A DNA stretch of 33,083 nucleotides from Gemmatimonadota bacterium (GCA_029863245.1 JAOTVV010000033.1:1-33083), one strand, 5' to 3'; positions 16,620 through 25,072 are shown, numbered from the stretch's first letter. Notes: generated from the sequence alone by a model not told the origin. Translations and numbers: made by a program.

Positions 16620-17057
16620 GCGGCCGACCCTTCCCCTGCCTGGCCGAGCGCGAAGTTTGTCCCCATATTTCATCATAGACCGACATCGAGTCGCGATGCT
16701 GTTGCGCGTGCTACGTACCTGTTTTCCCCACCTCCCCGGTGGCCGGTGCGTCCCGACGACGGGCGTGCCCGGACCGGGGTGTTTTCCCGAGCCTCCTCTG
16801 CGCAAAGAGCGCGTCGGGCTGCCGGATGATGACCGCAAGCGGCATCCGTTCGGTGGTGGCAGGTCAGGACGCACAGATCGGGTCCGACACCGGTTGTCGA
16901 GACCGGCTCGCTGAACCCGCCACCTTCATTCACGAATACCCGGGCGGACTCTGTGTCGGCGAGGCCGTTCCATGTCTGATCGACCGTGTCCGACCCCGGA
17001 TTGCCAAACTCATCTCGAATCCGCAACCTCGCCGCGACTGAGCGATTCGCGAACCCG
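16620..17057. other. Intergenic stretch, no firm gene
   Basis: The gap is 438 bp long. On the minus strand between about 17092 and 16880 a frame reads with protein-like composition (DEFGNPGSDTVDQTWNGLA, then ARVFVNEGGGFSEPV), but it overlaps the start of the HsmA-like gene, has no visible ribosome-binding site, and becomes Arg/His-rich junk after about 16880. It could be a decayed secreted-protein fragment. Nothing else is supported. Confidence 0.5.
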
Positions 17058-17438
17058 ATGTCGACGCCGCTGATCGTCTCCACCACGCTCATTACGCTGG
17101 CGCTCGTCTTCTACTCGCTCGGCGTGTGGTCGGAGCGGATCGCGCGCTATCTCAAGCCATGGCACGTGTCCGCCTTCTGGACCGGCTTCGTGTTCGACGT
17201 CTCCGGCACCTGGGCCATGCACCAGATGGCCGAAGGGCGGTTCGACCTCACGGATCCGCACACGCTCACCGGGCAGATCGCCCTGTGGCTCATGCTCGCC
17301 CATGCCATCTGGGCGACACGGGTAGCGCGGAAAGGGACCGAGGAGGCCCGCATCGGCTTCCACCGCTACAGCCTCGTGGTATGGCTGATCTGGCTGGTGC
17401 CCTACGCCAGCGGCGCATACCTCGGCATGCGGGGGTGA
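17058..17438 (+). CDS. HsmA/TIGR03987 family four-helix membrane protein
   Basis: A 126-residue protein from ATG 17058. Four hydrophobic helices are visible, with the family pattern LALVFYSLGVWSE, LKPWHVSAFWTGFVFDVSGT, LMLAHAIWAT and FHRYSLVVWLIWLVPYASG. These conserved Trp/His positions match the small integral membrane proteins annotated HsmA/TIGR03987. The biochemical function of the family is not established to my knowledge. The longer in-frame start at 16986 adds a polar non-homologous stretch and is rejected. A GC hairpin follows the stop (17443-17459). Confidence 0.82.
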   Translation: MSTPLIVSTTLITLALVFYSLGVWSERIARYLKPWHVSAFWTGFVFDVSGTWAMHQMAEGRFDLTDPHTLTGQIALWLMLAHAIWATRVARKGTEEARIGFHRYSLVVWLIWLVPYASGAYLGMRG

Positions 17439-17442
17439 GGTG

Positions 17443-17459
17443 CGGCGCTCCCCGCGCCG
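17443..17459 (+). terminator. GC-rich hairpin after the HsmA-like gene
   Basis: CGGCGC, loop TCCCC, GCGCCG: a perfect 6-bp stem starting 4 bp after the stop codon. There is no following T run, so it may be a weak or factor-assisted terminator. Confidence 0.4.
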
Positions 17460-17595
17460 AGCGGAACACCGACGAGGCGGCAGGGCTGGCGTTGACCGGT
17501 ACGGCGGATATGATGCTGTTGGCTCGACGAAGCGTGAGACGAAACCACTGAGGACTGAGAGTCCACTGTTCCTTCCAGAAGCTAGGAGCGTTCCA

Positions 17596-18063
17596 ATGCC
17601 ACGCAACACAAGAATGACCGGCCTGCTGCTGCTCGGTCTGCTCGCGGCTGCCTGTGCCCCTGCGGAACCGCCGGCGAACCCTGACGAGGTGCTGCAGCAG
17701 TACGACGCGTACAACGCGGCGTTCGGGGCCAACGACGTCGAGACGGTTCTCGCGTTCTACACGGACGATGCCGTTCGGCTGCCGTCCGATGGCTCGATCA
17801 TCACCGGCCTCACCATCATCCGGGACTCGATGGTGGCCTTCCGGGGGCAGAACGACTACGTACTCGACGAGTACAGCACCCCCGAAATCCAGATATCCGG
17901 TGACCTCGCCGTGACCTACTCGACCTTCGACGAGCACTGGACCTCGAAAGCGTCCGGCGAGTCGACACGACAGATGGGGCGATGGCTCGTCGTGTGGGAA
18001 CGCCAGGATGATGGCAGCTGGAAGATCGCCAAGGAGATGTGGACGGCCGAGGGATCCCAGTAG
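17596..18063 (+). CDS. SnoaL/DUF4440-like (NTF2 fold) lipoprotein
   Basis: A 155-residue protein from ATG 17596 with TAGGAGCG just upstream. The leader MPRNTRMTGLLLLGLLAAAC has a strong lipobox (AAAC). The mature part has the NTF2-fold signature of the DUF4440/SnoaL group: an N-terminal helix 'YDAYNAAFGANDVETVLAFY' followed by TDDAVRLPSDG, and late strands ending DDGSWKIAKEMW. Members bind small molecules or act as hydrolases or isomerases; no catalytic assignment is possible. It lies 17 bp before the DinB-like gene and is probably in one unit with it. Confidence 0.85.
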   Translation: MPRNTRMTGLLLLGLLAAACAPAEPPANPDEVLQQYDAYNAAFGANDVETVLAFYTDDAVRLPSDGSIITGLTIIRDSMVAFRGQNDYVLDEYSTPEIQISGDLAVTYSTFDEHWTSKASGESTRQMGRWLVVWERQDDGSWKIAKEMWTAEGSQ

Positions 18064-18080
18064 CCTTCCGAGGTCCGCAG

Positions 18081-18629
18081 ATGTCGGTCTTCACCAATCC
18101 GGCCTCACGATCGGCCGAGCAGGCCAGCGCCTATACCGCGGCGGTGTTGGATCTCCTCGGTGCGCGGGACCCGCTCGAGGTCCTGCGAGAGACCGAGTCT
18201 GCGCTCCGGGACGTGATCGACGGGCTGTCCGAGGAGCAGCGGGTCCGACCCGAGGCGACCGCGAACTGGTCGGTGCGACACGTGATCCAGCACCTGGCCG
18301 ATTCCGAGCTGGTGTGGGGCTACCGGCTCCGGATGGTGCTGGCGCACGATCGCCCGGCGCTCACCGGGTACGACCAGGACCGGTGGGCGGAGCGCCTCAG
18401 GTATAGCGACGTGGACGCGGAGCAGGCACTGCGTGATTTCGCCGTGCTCCGCGACGGGAACCTTCGCCTGTTGGCCCGCGGATCGACCGACGATCTCGCG
18501 CGCGTCGGGGTGCACGCCGAACGCGGCGAGGAGAGCGTGGCCCACATGATCCGGATGTACGCCGGGCACGATCTGCTCCACCTGAGGCAGATCGATCGGA
18601 TCCGACGCGGCATGACCACTGCGACGTAG
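18081..18629 (+). CDS. DinB-like metal-binding four-helix protein
   Basis: A 182-residue protein from ATG 18081. The start at 18039 would overlap the upstream gene and is not needed for the fold. It is an all-helical protein with H71 in HVIQHLADSE and the pair H163/H167 in AGHDLLHLRQID. These three His are at the places of the DinB/YfiT metal triad. Family members include bacillithiol- and mycothiol-dependent transferases, but many in non-thiol organisms are of unknown function. It is cytoplasmic, with no signal peptide. Confidence 0.88.
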   Translation: MSVFTNPASRSAEQASAYTAAVLDLLGARDPLEVLRETESALRDVIDGLSEEQRVRPEATANWSVRHVIQHLADSELVWGYRLRMVLAHDRPALTGYDQDRWAERLRYSDVDAEQALRDFAVLRDGNLRLLARGSTDDLARVGVHAERGEESVAHMIRMYAGHDLLHLRQIDRIRRGMTTAT

Positions 18630-18699
18630 CGGCCGGCGCCCCATGCCATGCCCGGACCCGGATTGCCGTGTCGGCCTGGTGCGCGCCCGCGATGCCAAG

Positions 18700-18744
18700 C
18701 CGTGACGCCCGCCCTACGCAGCGGGTATCACTGCTGAAGGCGCC
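18700..18744 (+). repeat. 45-bp dispersed repeat, copy 2
   Basis: It shares both conserved blocks (CCGTGACGCC and GGTATC..TGCTGAAGGCGCC) and the exact 14-base gap with 15689-15733. It ends 17 bp before the ATG of the lipoprotein gene at 18761. Confidence 0.6.
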
Positions 18745-18760
18745 CCCACACCGAGGACAC

Positions 18761-19153
18761 ATGCGTCTCCCCAGTATCTTGCTCGCCACGGTCGCCCTCG
18801 CGTGCACCGATGCCATCTCCTCGGTGCCCGAGACGATCCGGCTCACCAACAAGACCGCCGGCGACATCGCGTACGTTGCCGTGGAGCAGGAACTGGCAGC
18901 GCTGGTCGATCCGGCGCCGCAGCTCATCGGACAGACGGTGCGCGACCGGGCGGTGCGGGCGGGCGAGACCGTCGTCGCGGACGACATCATGGGCTACGTA
19001 CACGGCAGCGGCGTGGTGTTCTTCATCTACGAGGTCAACGGCTCCCTGGACGATCCCGGGGTCACCGCCGATTTCGCGACCACCGTGACGGTGACGGGCG
19101 ATGCGCTGCGGGAGAGCCGCAGGCGGGTGGAGATCACCAACCTCGGTCCCTGA
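18761..19153 (+). CDS. Small secreted lipoprotein of unknown function
   Basis: A 130-residue protein from ATG 18761 with a short lipoprotein leader (MRLPSILLATVALAC). The mature region begins with IRLTNKTAGDIAYVAVE, similar in layout to the 16218 protein (VRLENAS...), then further beta strands and an end RRVEITNLGP. No catalytic motif is present. The longer in-frame start at 18668 is rejected because it hides the leader. A hairpin at 19216-19234 lies downstream. Confidence 0.75.
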   Translation: MRLPSILLATVALACTDAISSVPETIRLTNKTAGDIAYVAVEQELAALVDPAPQLIGQTVRDRAVRAGETVVADDIMGYVHGSGVVFFIYEVNGSLDDPGVTADFATTVTVTGDALRESRRRVEITNLGP

Positions 19154-19215
19154 TTCCTCGGCAGCGCCCCGCCACCACCCTGCTTCACACCCCACCCACC
19201 AACCCGTAGCTTGTA

Positions 19216-19234
19216 GGAGACTGCAACAGTCCCC
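19216..19234 (+). terminator. Possible terminator hairpin
   Basis: GGAGACTG, loop CAA, CAGTCCCC forms an 8-bp stem with one mismatch. It is followed by the perfect palindrome GTCCTAGGAC at 19239-19248. It lies 63 bp after the lipoprotein stop. There is no strong T run. Confidence 0.35.
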
Positions 19235-19344
19235 TATAGTCCTAGGACGCTCGTCTTCTTCGGGTTCTGGGTGAGGATCGCATGGTGACACAGACAATCA
19301 CCCTCGCGGATATCACGCTCACCTCGTCACGGTTCTGAGGCGGA

Positions 19345-19842
19345 GTGCTGGACCTCAACCAGCTGCCCGCTCTCTTTCCGCGCACCGGCCTTCAGGTGCG
19401 GCTACTGGTGCCGCCGGACCAGTTCCTGAAAAGCCTCAGTGGCGAGGTCACTCCGAACGGGTCTGAGCAGGGCCGTGGAGATGTTCTCGTCGGTCCGGTG
19501 GCGGCGGACGCGATCCGGATTCGTCGCGTGCGGTCGTTCTTTCGTAACGACTTCGCACCCCAGTTCAGCGGGAGTCTCTCCGAAGACGGCTCATTGTTGG
19601 AGGGCAGCTTTGAGGCCGCCCTCATCGTACGTCGCTTCCTCACGCTGTGGCTTGCCGGTGCCGTACTGTTTGTGGTCCTGAAAGTCCTGCCCGGCGTCGA
19701 GATGGAGGGATCGGTCTTGGTACCACTTTTCATGTTCGTCGTTGGTGCGATGGTGCCCCGTCTGGGGTGGTGGTTCGGTCGCGGTGACCGTGACCGCATC
19801 GAGGCAGCGCTCATTCGCGCTGCCGGCCACGGGGACAACTGA
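19345..19842 (+). CDS. Two-helix membrane protein of unknown function (possible lost N-terminus)
   Basis: A 165-residue protein from GTG 19345 with GAGGCGG just upstream. Residues about 1-85 are soluble, with the distinctive FFRNDFAPQFSGSLSEDGSLL segment. Two hydrophobic helices follow (LTLWLAGAVLFVVLKVLPG, and VPLFMFVVGAMVPRLGWW) and then a charged tail. No named family is recognised. An ATG at 19282 in the same frame reads MVTQTITLADITLTSSRF and then meets TGA at 19336, directly followed by this frame. Either the gene has lost its first 18-19 codons to a nonsense change (CGA to TGA is one step), or the GTG is the true start and the upstream reading is chance. Confidence 0.65.
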   Translation: MLDLNQLPALFPRTGLQVRLLVPPDQFLKSLSGEVTPNGSEQGRGDVLVGPVAADAIRIRRVRSFFRNDFAPQFSGSLSEDGSLLEGSFEAALIVRRFLTLWLAGAVLFVVLKVLPGVEMEGSVLVPLFMFVVGAMVPRLGWWFGRGDRDRIEAALIRAAGHGDN

Positions 19843-19886
19843 CCCCGGCGTCGGACCCGTCCCGCTCTTGTCCGCCGGTCCGGCCG

Positions 19887-19908
19887 GGTGCAGCTTTGGC
19901 GCCAACCG
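19887..19908 (+). repeat. 22-bp repeat, copy 1 (before VIT1-like gene)
   Basis: Matches 20740-20761 at 20 of 22 positions in the same orientation; contains the palindromic core TTGGCGCCAA. The two copies bracket the VIT1-like gene. Confidence 0.6.
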
Positions 19909-19996
19909 TTCCCTGCTTCAGGTGATCCCGTGAGCACCTCCACCAAGCTCGCCTCGATCATGGCGGCGGGCTGTTGCAGTGAAAGGATCGAGGCAG

Positions 19997-20692
19997 ATGT
20001 CGACGAAGCACACCGAACGTCATCGGACCGAGCGGATCGGCTGGCTGCGCGCCGCGGTCCTGGGCGCGAACGACGGGATCGTCTCGACCGCCAGCCTCGT
20101 CGTGGGGGTCGCCGCCGCCAACGCGACCCGCGGCAACGTGCTGATCGCCGGTGCCGCCGGTCTGGTGGCGGGGGCGATGTCGATGGCCGCGGGCGAGTAC
20201 GTGTCCGTGAGTTCGCAGGCCGACACGGAACAGGCCGATCTCGCACGCGAACGCGGTGAGCTCGACACGGACGCCGAGCACGAACTGGCCGAACTCGCGA
20301 CGATCTACGTCGGCCGCGGTCTAGAGCCGTCGCTCGCGCGGCAGGTGGCCGAACAACTCACGGCCCATGATGCCCTGGCAGCGCATGCTCGGGACGAACT
20401 CGGCATCTCCGAGGTCATGAGCGCGCGGCCGCTACAGGCGGCGCTCACCTCGGCCCTGACGTTCGCCGTCGGCGCCGGACTGCCGATGCTGGTGGTGCTG
20501 CTCGTGCCCGAGCAGGCGCTCGTCTTCGTCGTCGCGGCCTTCTCGCTGGTGTGTCTCGCCTTGCTCGGGGGCCTGGCGGCGGCGGTGGGTGGCGCTCGGA
20601 TCTCGACGGGCGTGGCCCGCGTCACCCTGTGGGGCGCGCTGGCCATGGCTTTGACGGCGGGCATCGGGAGACTGCTCGGGACGGTGGTCTGA
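19997..20692 (+). CDS. VIT1/CCC1 family iron/manganese transporter
   Basis: A 231-residue protein from ATG 19997, with AAAGGA and GAGGC upstream; GTG 19979 is an in-frame alternative. The N-terminal LGANDGIVSTASLVVGVAAA is the VIT/CCC1 signature, followed by GLVAGAMSMAAGEYVSVSSQ (helix 2, with metal-route Met and Glu) and a cytoplasmic acidic stretch 'ERGELDTDAEHELAELATIYVGRG'. Three more helices follow (from about residue 155). VIT proteins move Fe2+ or Mn2+ out of the cytoplasm in exchange for protons. No ferritin-like domain is fused. It is flanked by a 22-bp repeat pair; neighbours are unrelated. Confidence 0.92.
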   Translation: MSTKHTERHRTERIGWLRAAVLGANDGIVSTASLVVGVAAANATRGNVLIAGAAGLVAGAMSMAAGEYVSVSSQADTEQADLARERGELDTDAEHELAELATIYVGRGLEPSLARQVAEQLTAHDALAAHARDELGISEVMSARPLQAALTSALTFAVGAGLPMLVVLLVPEQALVFVVAAFSLVCLALLGGLAAAVGGARISTGVARVTLWGALAMALTAGIGRLLGTVV

Positions 20693-20739
20693 CCGGCTCC
20701 GGCGACGGGGGCGGGATCTCTTGCGGAGACGACCGGCGC

Positions 20740-20761
20740 GGTGCAGTTTCGGCGCCAACCG
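20740..20761 (+). repeat. 22-bp repeat, copy 2 (after VIT1-like gene)
   Basis: Partner of 19887-19908 (20 of 22 identical). It lies 63 bp before the second DUF885 gene. Confidence 0.6.
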
Positions 20762-20824
20762 GTGTGGGCGCGCCAACGACACACGTGACTGCCCACATCC
20801 ACCTCACCTCCACAGGACCTCCAC

Positions 20825-22762
20825 ATGAATCGCCGCACCTTCGTCCGGAAGACTTCACAGACCGCCATGGGCTTTGGCATCCTGCGCTACGCAGCCGCCT
20901 GCCGCCCCGCCGGCACGGGTGATGACCGATTCGCCGAGCTGCGCGATCGGTACTTCGTTCGCACGCTGGAGCTGAACCCGGTCACGTCCACCTACCTCGG
21001 CGGCGACGGGTATAGCGACGCGCTGGCGGGGGTGAACGGCCGGCTGCGCGATTTCTCTCCCGACGGCATCGCCACCGAGGTCGCGTTCTATCGGGACACC
21101 GTGCGCGAGCTGGAGCGCTTCGACCCCGATTCGTTGAGCGAAGCTGACCGCATCGACCATACGGTCATGGGCGCGCAGATCGCGTACATGCTGCGCCAGC
21201 TCGACCAGCGTCGCTATCACGAGCGCTGTTTGGACACCTACGTCGCCGAACCGTTCCGCGGCGTGGACTGGCAGATGCAGCAGATGCAGACGCTCGAGGG
21301 GGGCCTGCTCGGCACCGAGGACGAATGGGCGTTGGTCGTCAGCCGCGTTCGGGCCGTGCCGCAATACCTCGACGTAGCACGAGGCAATCTCCTGGCCGGC
21401 AAGGCGGCGGGGAACCGGCCCGACTGGCGCATGGTGGAGGAAGACGGCATCACCGCTTCGCGCGCGGCCGCCGAGTACTTCAGCAGGACGCTGGGGGACA
21501 CGGCGAGAGGGTATCTGGGTGCCCGGCCGTTCGCCGCTCGCATCGCGGCCGACATCGACGCAGCCGGCCGGAGCGCGGCCGACGCGTTCGAAGCGTTCGC
21601 GGGGTTCCTCGAACGCGAACTGGACCCAGGCGACCGCACCGACCGCTACGCAGCAGGCGAAGAGGAATACGCCTGGCGGGTCCGCCACTGCCTGCAGGAC
21701 ACTCGCACGCCGGCCGAGCTGTACGAATACGGCGCGGCGCAGGTGGCGCTTTACGAGCACCAGATCTTCACGGTCGCTGAGGAGGTGGCGCGCGAGGCCG
21801 GGCTCGGCCTGTCCTTCGCCACACCGCCCGAGCGCCGCGCGAGCGTGCGCGCGGTGATGGAGCACCTCTCCACGGATTCGCCGACGACGGATGACGAGCT
21901 GCTCGGCTGGTACCGCGACGCCGCGGCGCGGGCCGTGGCGTACGGTCGGGAGCATGGGCTGTTCGACATCCCGGCCGATTACCGGTTGGACATCGTGCCC
22001 ACGCCGCCAGTGCTCCAGGGGACGATCGGCGCGGCCTACTATCCGGCGCCGCCGTTCAAGACGTCGGGCGTGGGACGGTTCTATCTCTCGCCCACGGGGA
22101 ACGACCCGGCTGCGCTGCGCGAGAACAACCGCGCCTCCGTGGCCGACACCGCCGTGCACGAGGGATTCCCGGGGCACGACTGGCACTTCAAGTACATGAC
22201 GCTCCATGCAGCGGAGATTTCACCCATCCGCTGGCTCACACCCGGCGCCGTCGAAGACTCGTTCTCGATGTGGGAGGACTCGATGGCGTCGGAGGGCTGG
22301 GCGCTCTACTCGGAAGAGCTGATGGCCGAGCCGGTCGCGGACCGCCCACACGGGTTCTACTCGGCGGGGGACTACCTCTACGAGCTGCAGGGACAGCTGC
22401 TCCGCGCGGTCCGCGTGCGCGTGGACGTCGGGATCCACACCGGCCGCATGACCTTCGACGAGGCGGTGGACTACTTCGCCGAACACGTGAGCTTCTATCC
22501 CGGCGCCTGCGCGCGCGCCGGCGGGGACGCAACGGCACGCGCGATCTGCGACGGCGCGCGGAAGTCGATGTACCGCTACTCGAAGTGGCCGACCCAGGCG
22601 ATCACCTACAACCTGGGAAAAAACGCGATCGTCGGACTGCGGGAGGCATACCGGGAGAAGCTGGGCGCAGACTACTCGCCCACGACCTTCCACGAGCGGT
22701 TCATGGCGATGGGCACGATCCCGGCGGGCTACTTCCGGAGCGTCTTCCTGGAGCGCGCCTAG
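20825..22762 (+). CDS. DUF885 family metallopeptidase-like protein with Tat-type leader
   Basis: A 645-residue protein from ATG 20825, with AGGA about 10 bp upstream. The N-terminus MNRRTFVRKTSQTAMGFG is a Tat-like leader (RRTFVRK) ending near AAAC, so a Tat-exported lipoprotein is possible. The metal-binding motif is TAVHEGFPGHDWHFKY (HExxPGH), and a later ASEGWALYSEEL gives the downstream Glu. It is longer than the 7239 protein, and similarity between the two is limited to the catalytic parts, so they are separate lineages rather than a recent duplication. The use of Tat suggests folding or metal loading before export. It converges on the CLC gene with a 30-bp gap. Confidence 0.9.
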   Translation: MNRRTFVRKTSQTAMGFGILRYAAACRPAGTGDDRFAELRDRYFVRTLELNPVTSTYLGGDGYSDALAGVNGRLRDFSPDGIATEVAFYRDTVRELERFDPDSLSEADRIDHTVMGAQIAYMLRQLDQRRYHERCLDTYVAEPFRGVDWQMQQMQTLEGGLLGTEDEWALVVSRVRAVPQYLDVARGNLLAGKAAGNRPDWRMVEEDGITASRAAAEYFSRTLGDTARGYLGARPFAARIAADIDAAGRSAADAFEAFAGFLERELDPGDRTDRYAAGEEEYAWRVRHCLQDTRTPAELYEYGAAQVALYEHQIFTVAEEVAREAGLGLSFATPPERRASVRAVMEHLSTDSPTTDDELLGWYRDAAARAVAYGREHGLFDIPADYRLDIVPTPPVLQGTIGAAYYPAPPFKTSGVGRFYLSPTGNDPAALRENNRASVADTAVHEGFPGHDWHFKYMTLHAAEISPIRWLTPGAVEDSFSMWEDSMASEGWALYSEELMAEPVADRPHGFYSAGDYLYELQGQLLRAVRVRVDVGIHTGRMTFDEAVDYFAEHVSFYPGACARAGGDATARAICDGARKSMYRYSKWPTQAITYNLGKNAIVGLREAYREKLGADYSPTTFHERFMAMGTIPAGYFRSVFLERA

Positions 22763-22763
22763 T

Positions 22764-22781
22764 CACGCGAGGGGGCGCGTG
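22764..22781. terminator. GC hairpin between convergent genes
   Basis: CACGCG, loop AGGGGG, CGCGTG: a perfect 6-bp stem in the 30-bp space between the DUF885 and CLC stop codons. It could act for both strands; no T run on either side. Confidence 0.45.
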
Positions 22782-22792
22782 CGCGGCGGCTT

Positions 22793-24862
22793 TCAGACTC
22801 CGGTCGCACCGCTGGCTGCCGGCGTCCAGCTCCCCCGCTGCAGCTGCCGGATGCGATCGCCGGGCCCGAGCACGAGCAGCACGTCGCCGCTCCTGAACGT
22901 GTAGTCGGCCGGGGGCGATGTGGTCAGGCTCTGCTTCCCGTGCTCGTCGGAGTGCCGGACCATGAGCACGCTCACCCCGTAGGTTCGGCGCACGTCGAGT
23001 GCGGCGATGGACTTCCCGGCGAATGCCGGCGGAGCCGGCACCTCGGCCACGACCGCGCCGCCGGCACCGGGAAACAGCTCCCCGTCGGTATCGGGCTGCA
23101 CCGCCGTGGCCATGTTCCCGGCCATATCGCGCATGAAGACCTCGGTGTTGTACCGCTCGATCACGTCCTCCGGCCAGATCACGCCGACCAGCCTGCCGTC
23201 GTCCATGACCGGCACTTCCCCGCGATAGCTCTCCATGGACTTCATCACTTCGGCGAGCGAGTCGTCGGGCCGAACCCGGGGGATGTCGCTCTTGACGCAG
23301 AGATCTTCGGCGATGACGAGCACCTCGAGGACCGACGGGTCCCGCATCACGGGACGGATCTCGTCCGCCGTGATGATCCCCTGCATGCGCCCGTCTTCCC
23401 CGATCACGAACACTGTGCTGCCGGGGTGATCGATGAACGTCGCGAGGAGCGCCGGCAGCCCGTCCTCGGGTGAGGCGGTGGCGAAATCCTCCCGCATAAC
23501 CGCCCGCACCGGCACGTTTTGCAGGACGTTGAGCGCCTTGCCGCGGTGGATGTCGATGCCGCGCCGCAGGAGCTTGAGCGTGTAGATCGAGGCACGCTGC
23601 ATCCGCGTTGCTAGGAGCGTCGCGATGATGCAGCTGATCATGAGCGGCAGGATGATCCGGTACTCGCCCGTCAGCTCGAAGATGATCAGGATGGCCGTGA
23701 TGGGGGCGTGCGTGCCGGCGGCGACGACGGCACCCATGCCAACCAGGGCGTAGGCTCCCGCACCGGCCGTGGTCGCCGGCCACAGCGTGTGCACCACCGT
23801 TCCGACCGCGCCACCGAGCATGGCACCGATGAACAGCGACGGCGCAAAGATACCGCCCGAGCCCCCGGAGCCGATCGTGATCGAGACCGCCAGGATCTTC
23901 GCCACCACGAGGAGCGCCATGAACTCCCACACCAAGCGGCCGTGCAGCGCTTCGTTGATGGCCTCGTAGCCCACGCCGAAGATCTGCGGCAGCCAAATCC
24001 CCATGAACCCGATGAGCAACCCGCCGAGCACGGTGCGCAGGGGCGGGAAGACCTGAAGCCGATCGAAGGCATCTTCCATACCGTACAGCGCCCGGATGAA
24101 TCCCAACGCCACGATCGCAGCCAGGATGCCGAGCCCCGCGTAGGCGAACAGCTCGCCCGCGTTCACGAGCGCGTAGGCGGGGACCTCGAAGGCCGGGAAG
24201 TTGCCCAGGTAGTGCTGGCTCACCACCGTCGCCGCTACCGACGAGATCACGATCGGCGAGAACTGCGACACGCCGAAATCTCCCAGGATGATCTCGACGG
24301 CGAACAGCGCTCCGGCGACGGGCGCGTTGAAGGTGCCCGCGATGCCGGCGGCGGCGCCGCAGCCGACCAGCGTCCGCAACTTGCGCTGGTCGATCCGGAG
24401 CCACTGGCCCAGTGTGGAGCCGAGGGCGGACCCAATCTGCACGATTGGTCCCTCCCGACCCACCGATCCGCCCGATCCGATGGAGATTCCCGATGCGACG
24501 AGCTTCGCCAGGACCACGCGCGGGCGGATGCGGCCGCCCTGGAGGGCAACGGCTTCCATCACTTCCGGCACGCCGTGCCCTTTGGCCTCGCGGGCGAAGT
24601 AGTGGATGATCAGCCCGACGATCAGCCCGCCCGCGGCCGGCGCGAGGAGCTTCCACCAAAACGGCAGCGACTGGATGTACTCGAGGGTGTACGGCCCCTG
24701 ATGCCAGGCCACCCGGTTGACGAACTGGATGAAGAGCCGGAACCCCACCGCACACAGCCCACCGAGCAGCCCGATCACCACGGCCACCAGGACCATGTAG
24801 ATCTGTTCGGTCTGGCGCATGCTGGCGTGGAAACGCCGCAGCGGTTGGAGCAGAGCTGGCAT
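22793..24862 (-). CDS. CLC-family chloride channel/transporter with CBS pair and TrkA-C-like domain
   Basis: A 689-residue protein from ATG 24862 (a GTG one codon earlier is also in frame). The membrane part (about 20-430) has the CLC signatures GHGVPEV (95-101, in place of GSGIP), GSVGREGP (132-139, with the gating Glu E137) and GSGGSGGIFAPSL. The position matching the intracellular proton Glu of CLC-ec1 (E203) appears to be Ile191 in LFAVEII, which argues for channel-like or uncoupled transport, by alignment of that motif by eye. Two CBS domains follow (about 445-575), then a C-terminal region ending SGDVLLVLGPGDRIRQLQ that resembles TrkA-C/RCK-C ligand-binding domains. Nucleotide or second-messenger control of gating is likely but not shown. 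Confidence 0.93.
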   Translation of the reverse strand: MPALLQPLRRFHASMRQTEQIYMVLVAVVIGLLGGLCAVGFRLFIQFVNRVAWHQGPYTLEYIQSLPFWWKLLAPAAGGLIVGLIIHYFAREAKGHGVPEVMEAVALQGGRIRPRVVLAKLVASGISIGSGGSVGREGPIVQIGSALGSTLGQWLRIDQRKLRTLVGCGAAAGIAGTFNAPVAGALFAVEIILGDFGVSQFSPIVISSVAATVVSQHYLGNFPAFEVPAYALVNAGELFAYAGLGILAAIVALGFIRALYGMEDAFDRLQVFPPLRTVLGGLLIGFMGIWLPQIFGVGYEAINEALHGRLVWEFMALLVVAKILAVSITIGSGGSGGIFAPSLFIGAMLGGAVGTVVHTLWPATTAGAGAYALVGMGAVVAAGTHAPITAILIIFELTGEYRIILPLMISCIIATLLATRMQRASIYTLKLLRRGIDIHRGKALNVLQNVPVRAVMREDFATASPEDGLPALLATFIDHPGSTVFVIGEDGRMQGIITADEIRPVMRDPSVLEVLVIAEDLCVKSDIPRVRPDDSLAEVMKSMESYRGEVPVMDDGRLVGVIWPEDVIERYNTEVFMRDMAGNMATAVQPDTDGELFPGAGGAVVAEVPAPPAFAGKSIAALDVRRTYGVSVLMVRHSDEHGKQSLTTSPPADYTFRSGDVLLVLGPGDRIRQLQRGSWTPAASGATGV

Positions 24863-24865
24863 CAC

Positions 24866-25072
24866 AGTTCGCCAGCAATGTACGACAGGGACGTTGCTGT
24901 CCGTAACCGTCGGCGGGTGAGAACGCTATTCCTTCCTCTTGTGGCCTCGCGCCGACTCATCGGGGCGCATTGCCTATACCCTCCCGGTAGGAGCAGGTGG
25001 CGCGGTTTGCCGGCTGGTGCCAAGTTGGGTGGGGAGCAGCCGAGCACCTACTGTGTGGAAACGGAGCACTCC
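24866..25072. other. Divergent intergenic region
   Basis: 207 bp between the CLC gene (minus) and the DUF1080 gene (plus). It should carry both promoters. No hexamer pair or palindrome stood out, and no short gene is supported. Confidence 0.5.

Noticed and set aside
22701..24878. 725-codon minus-strand frame overlapping the CLC gene
   Set aside because: Alternative frame of the same strand, Arg/Gly-rich; the frame from 24862 to 22793 contains all CLC and CBS motifs.
23708..25072. Long plus-strand frame running into the DUF1080 gene
   Set aside because: It is antisense to the CLC gene, has His/Arg/Asp-rich low-information composition, and the real DUF1080 protein starts with its own signal peptide at 25073.
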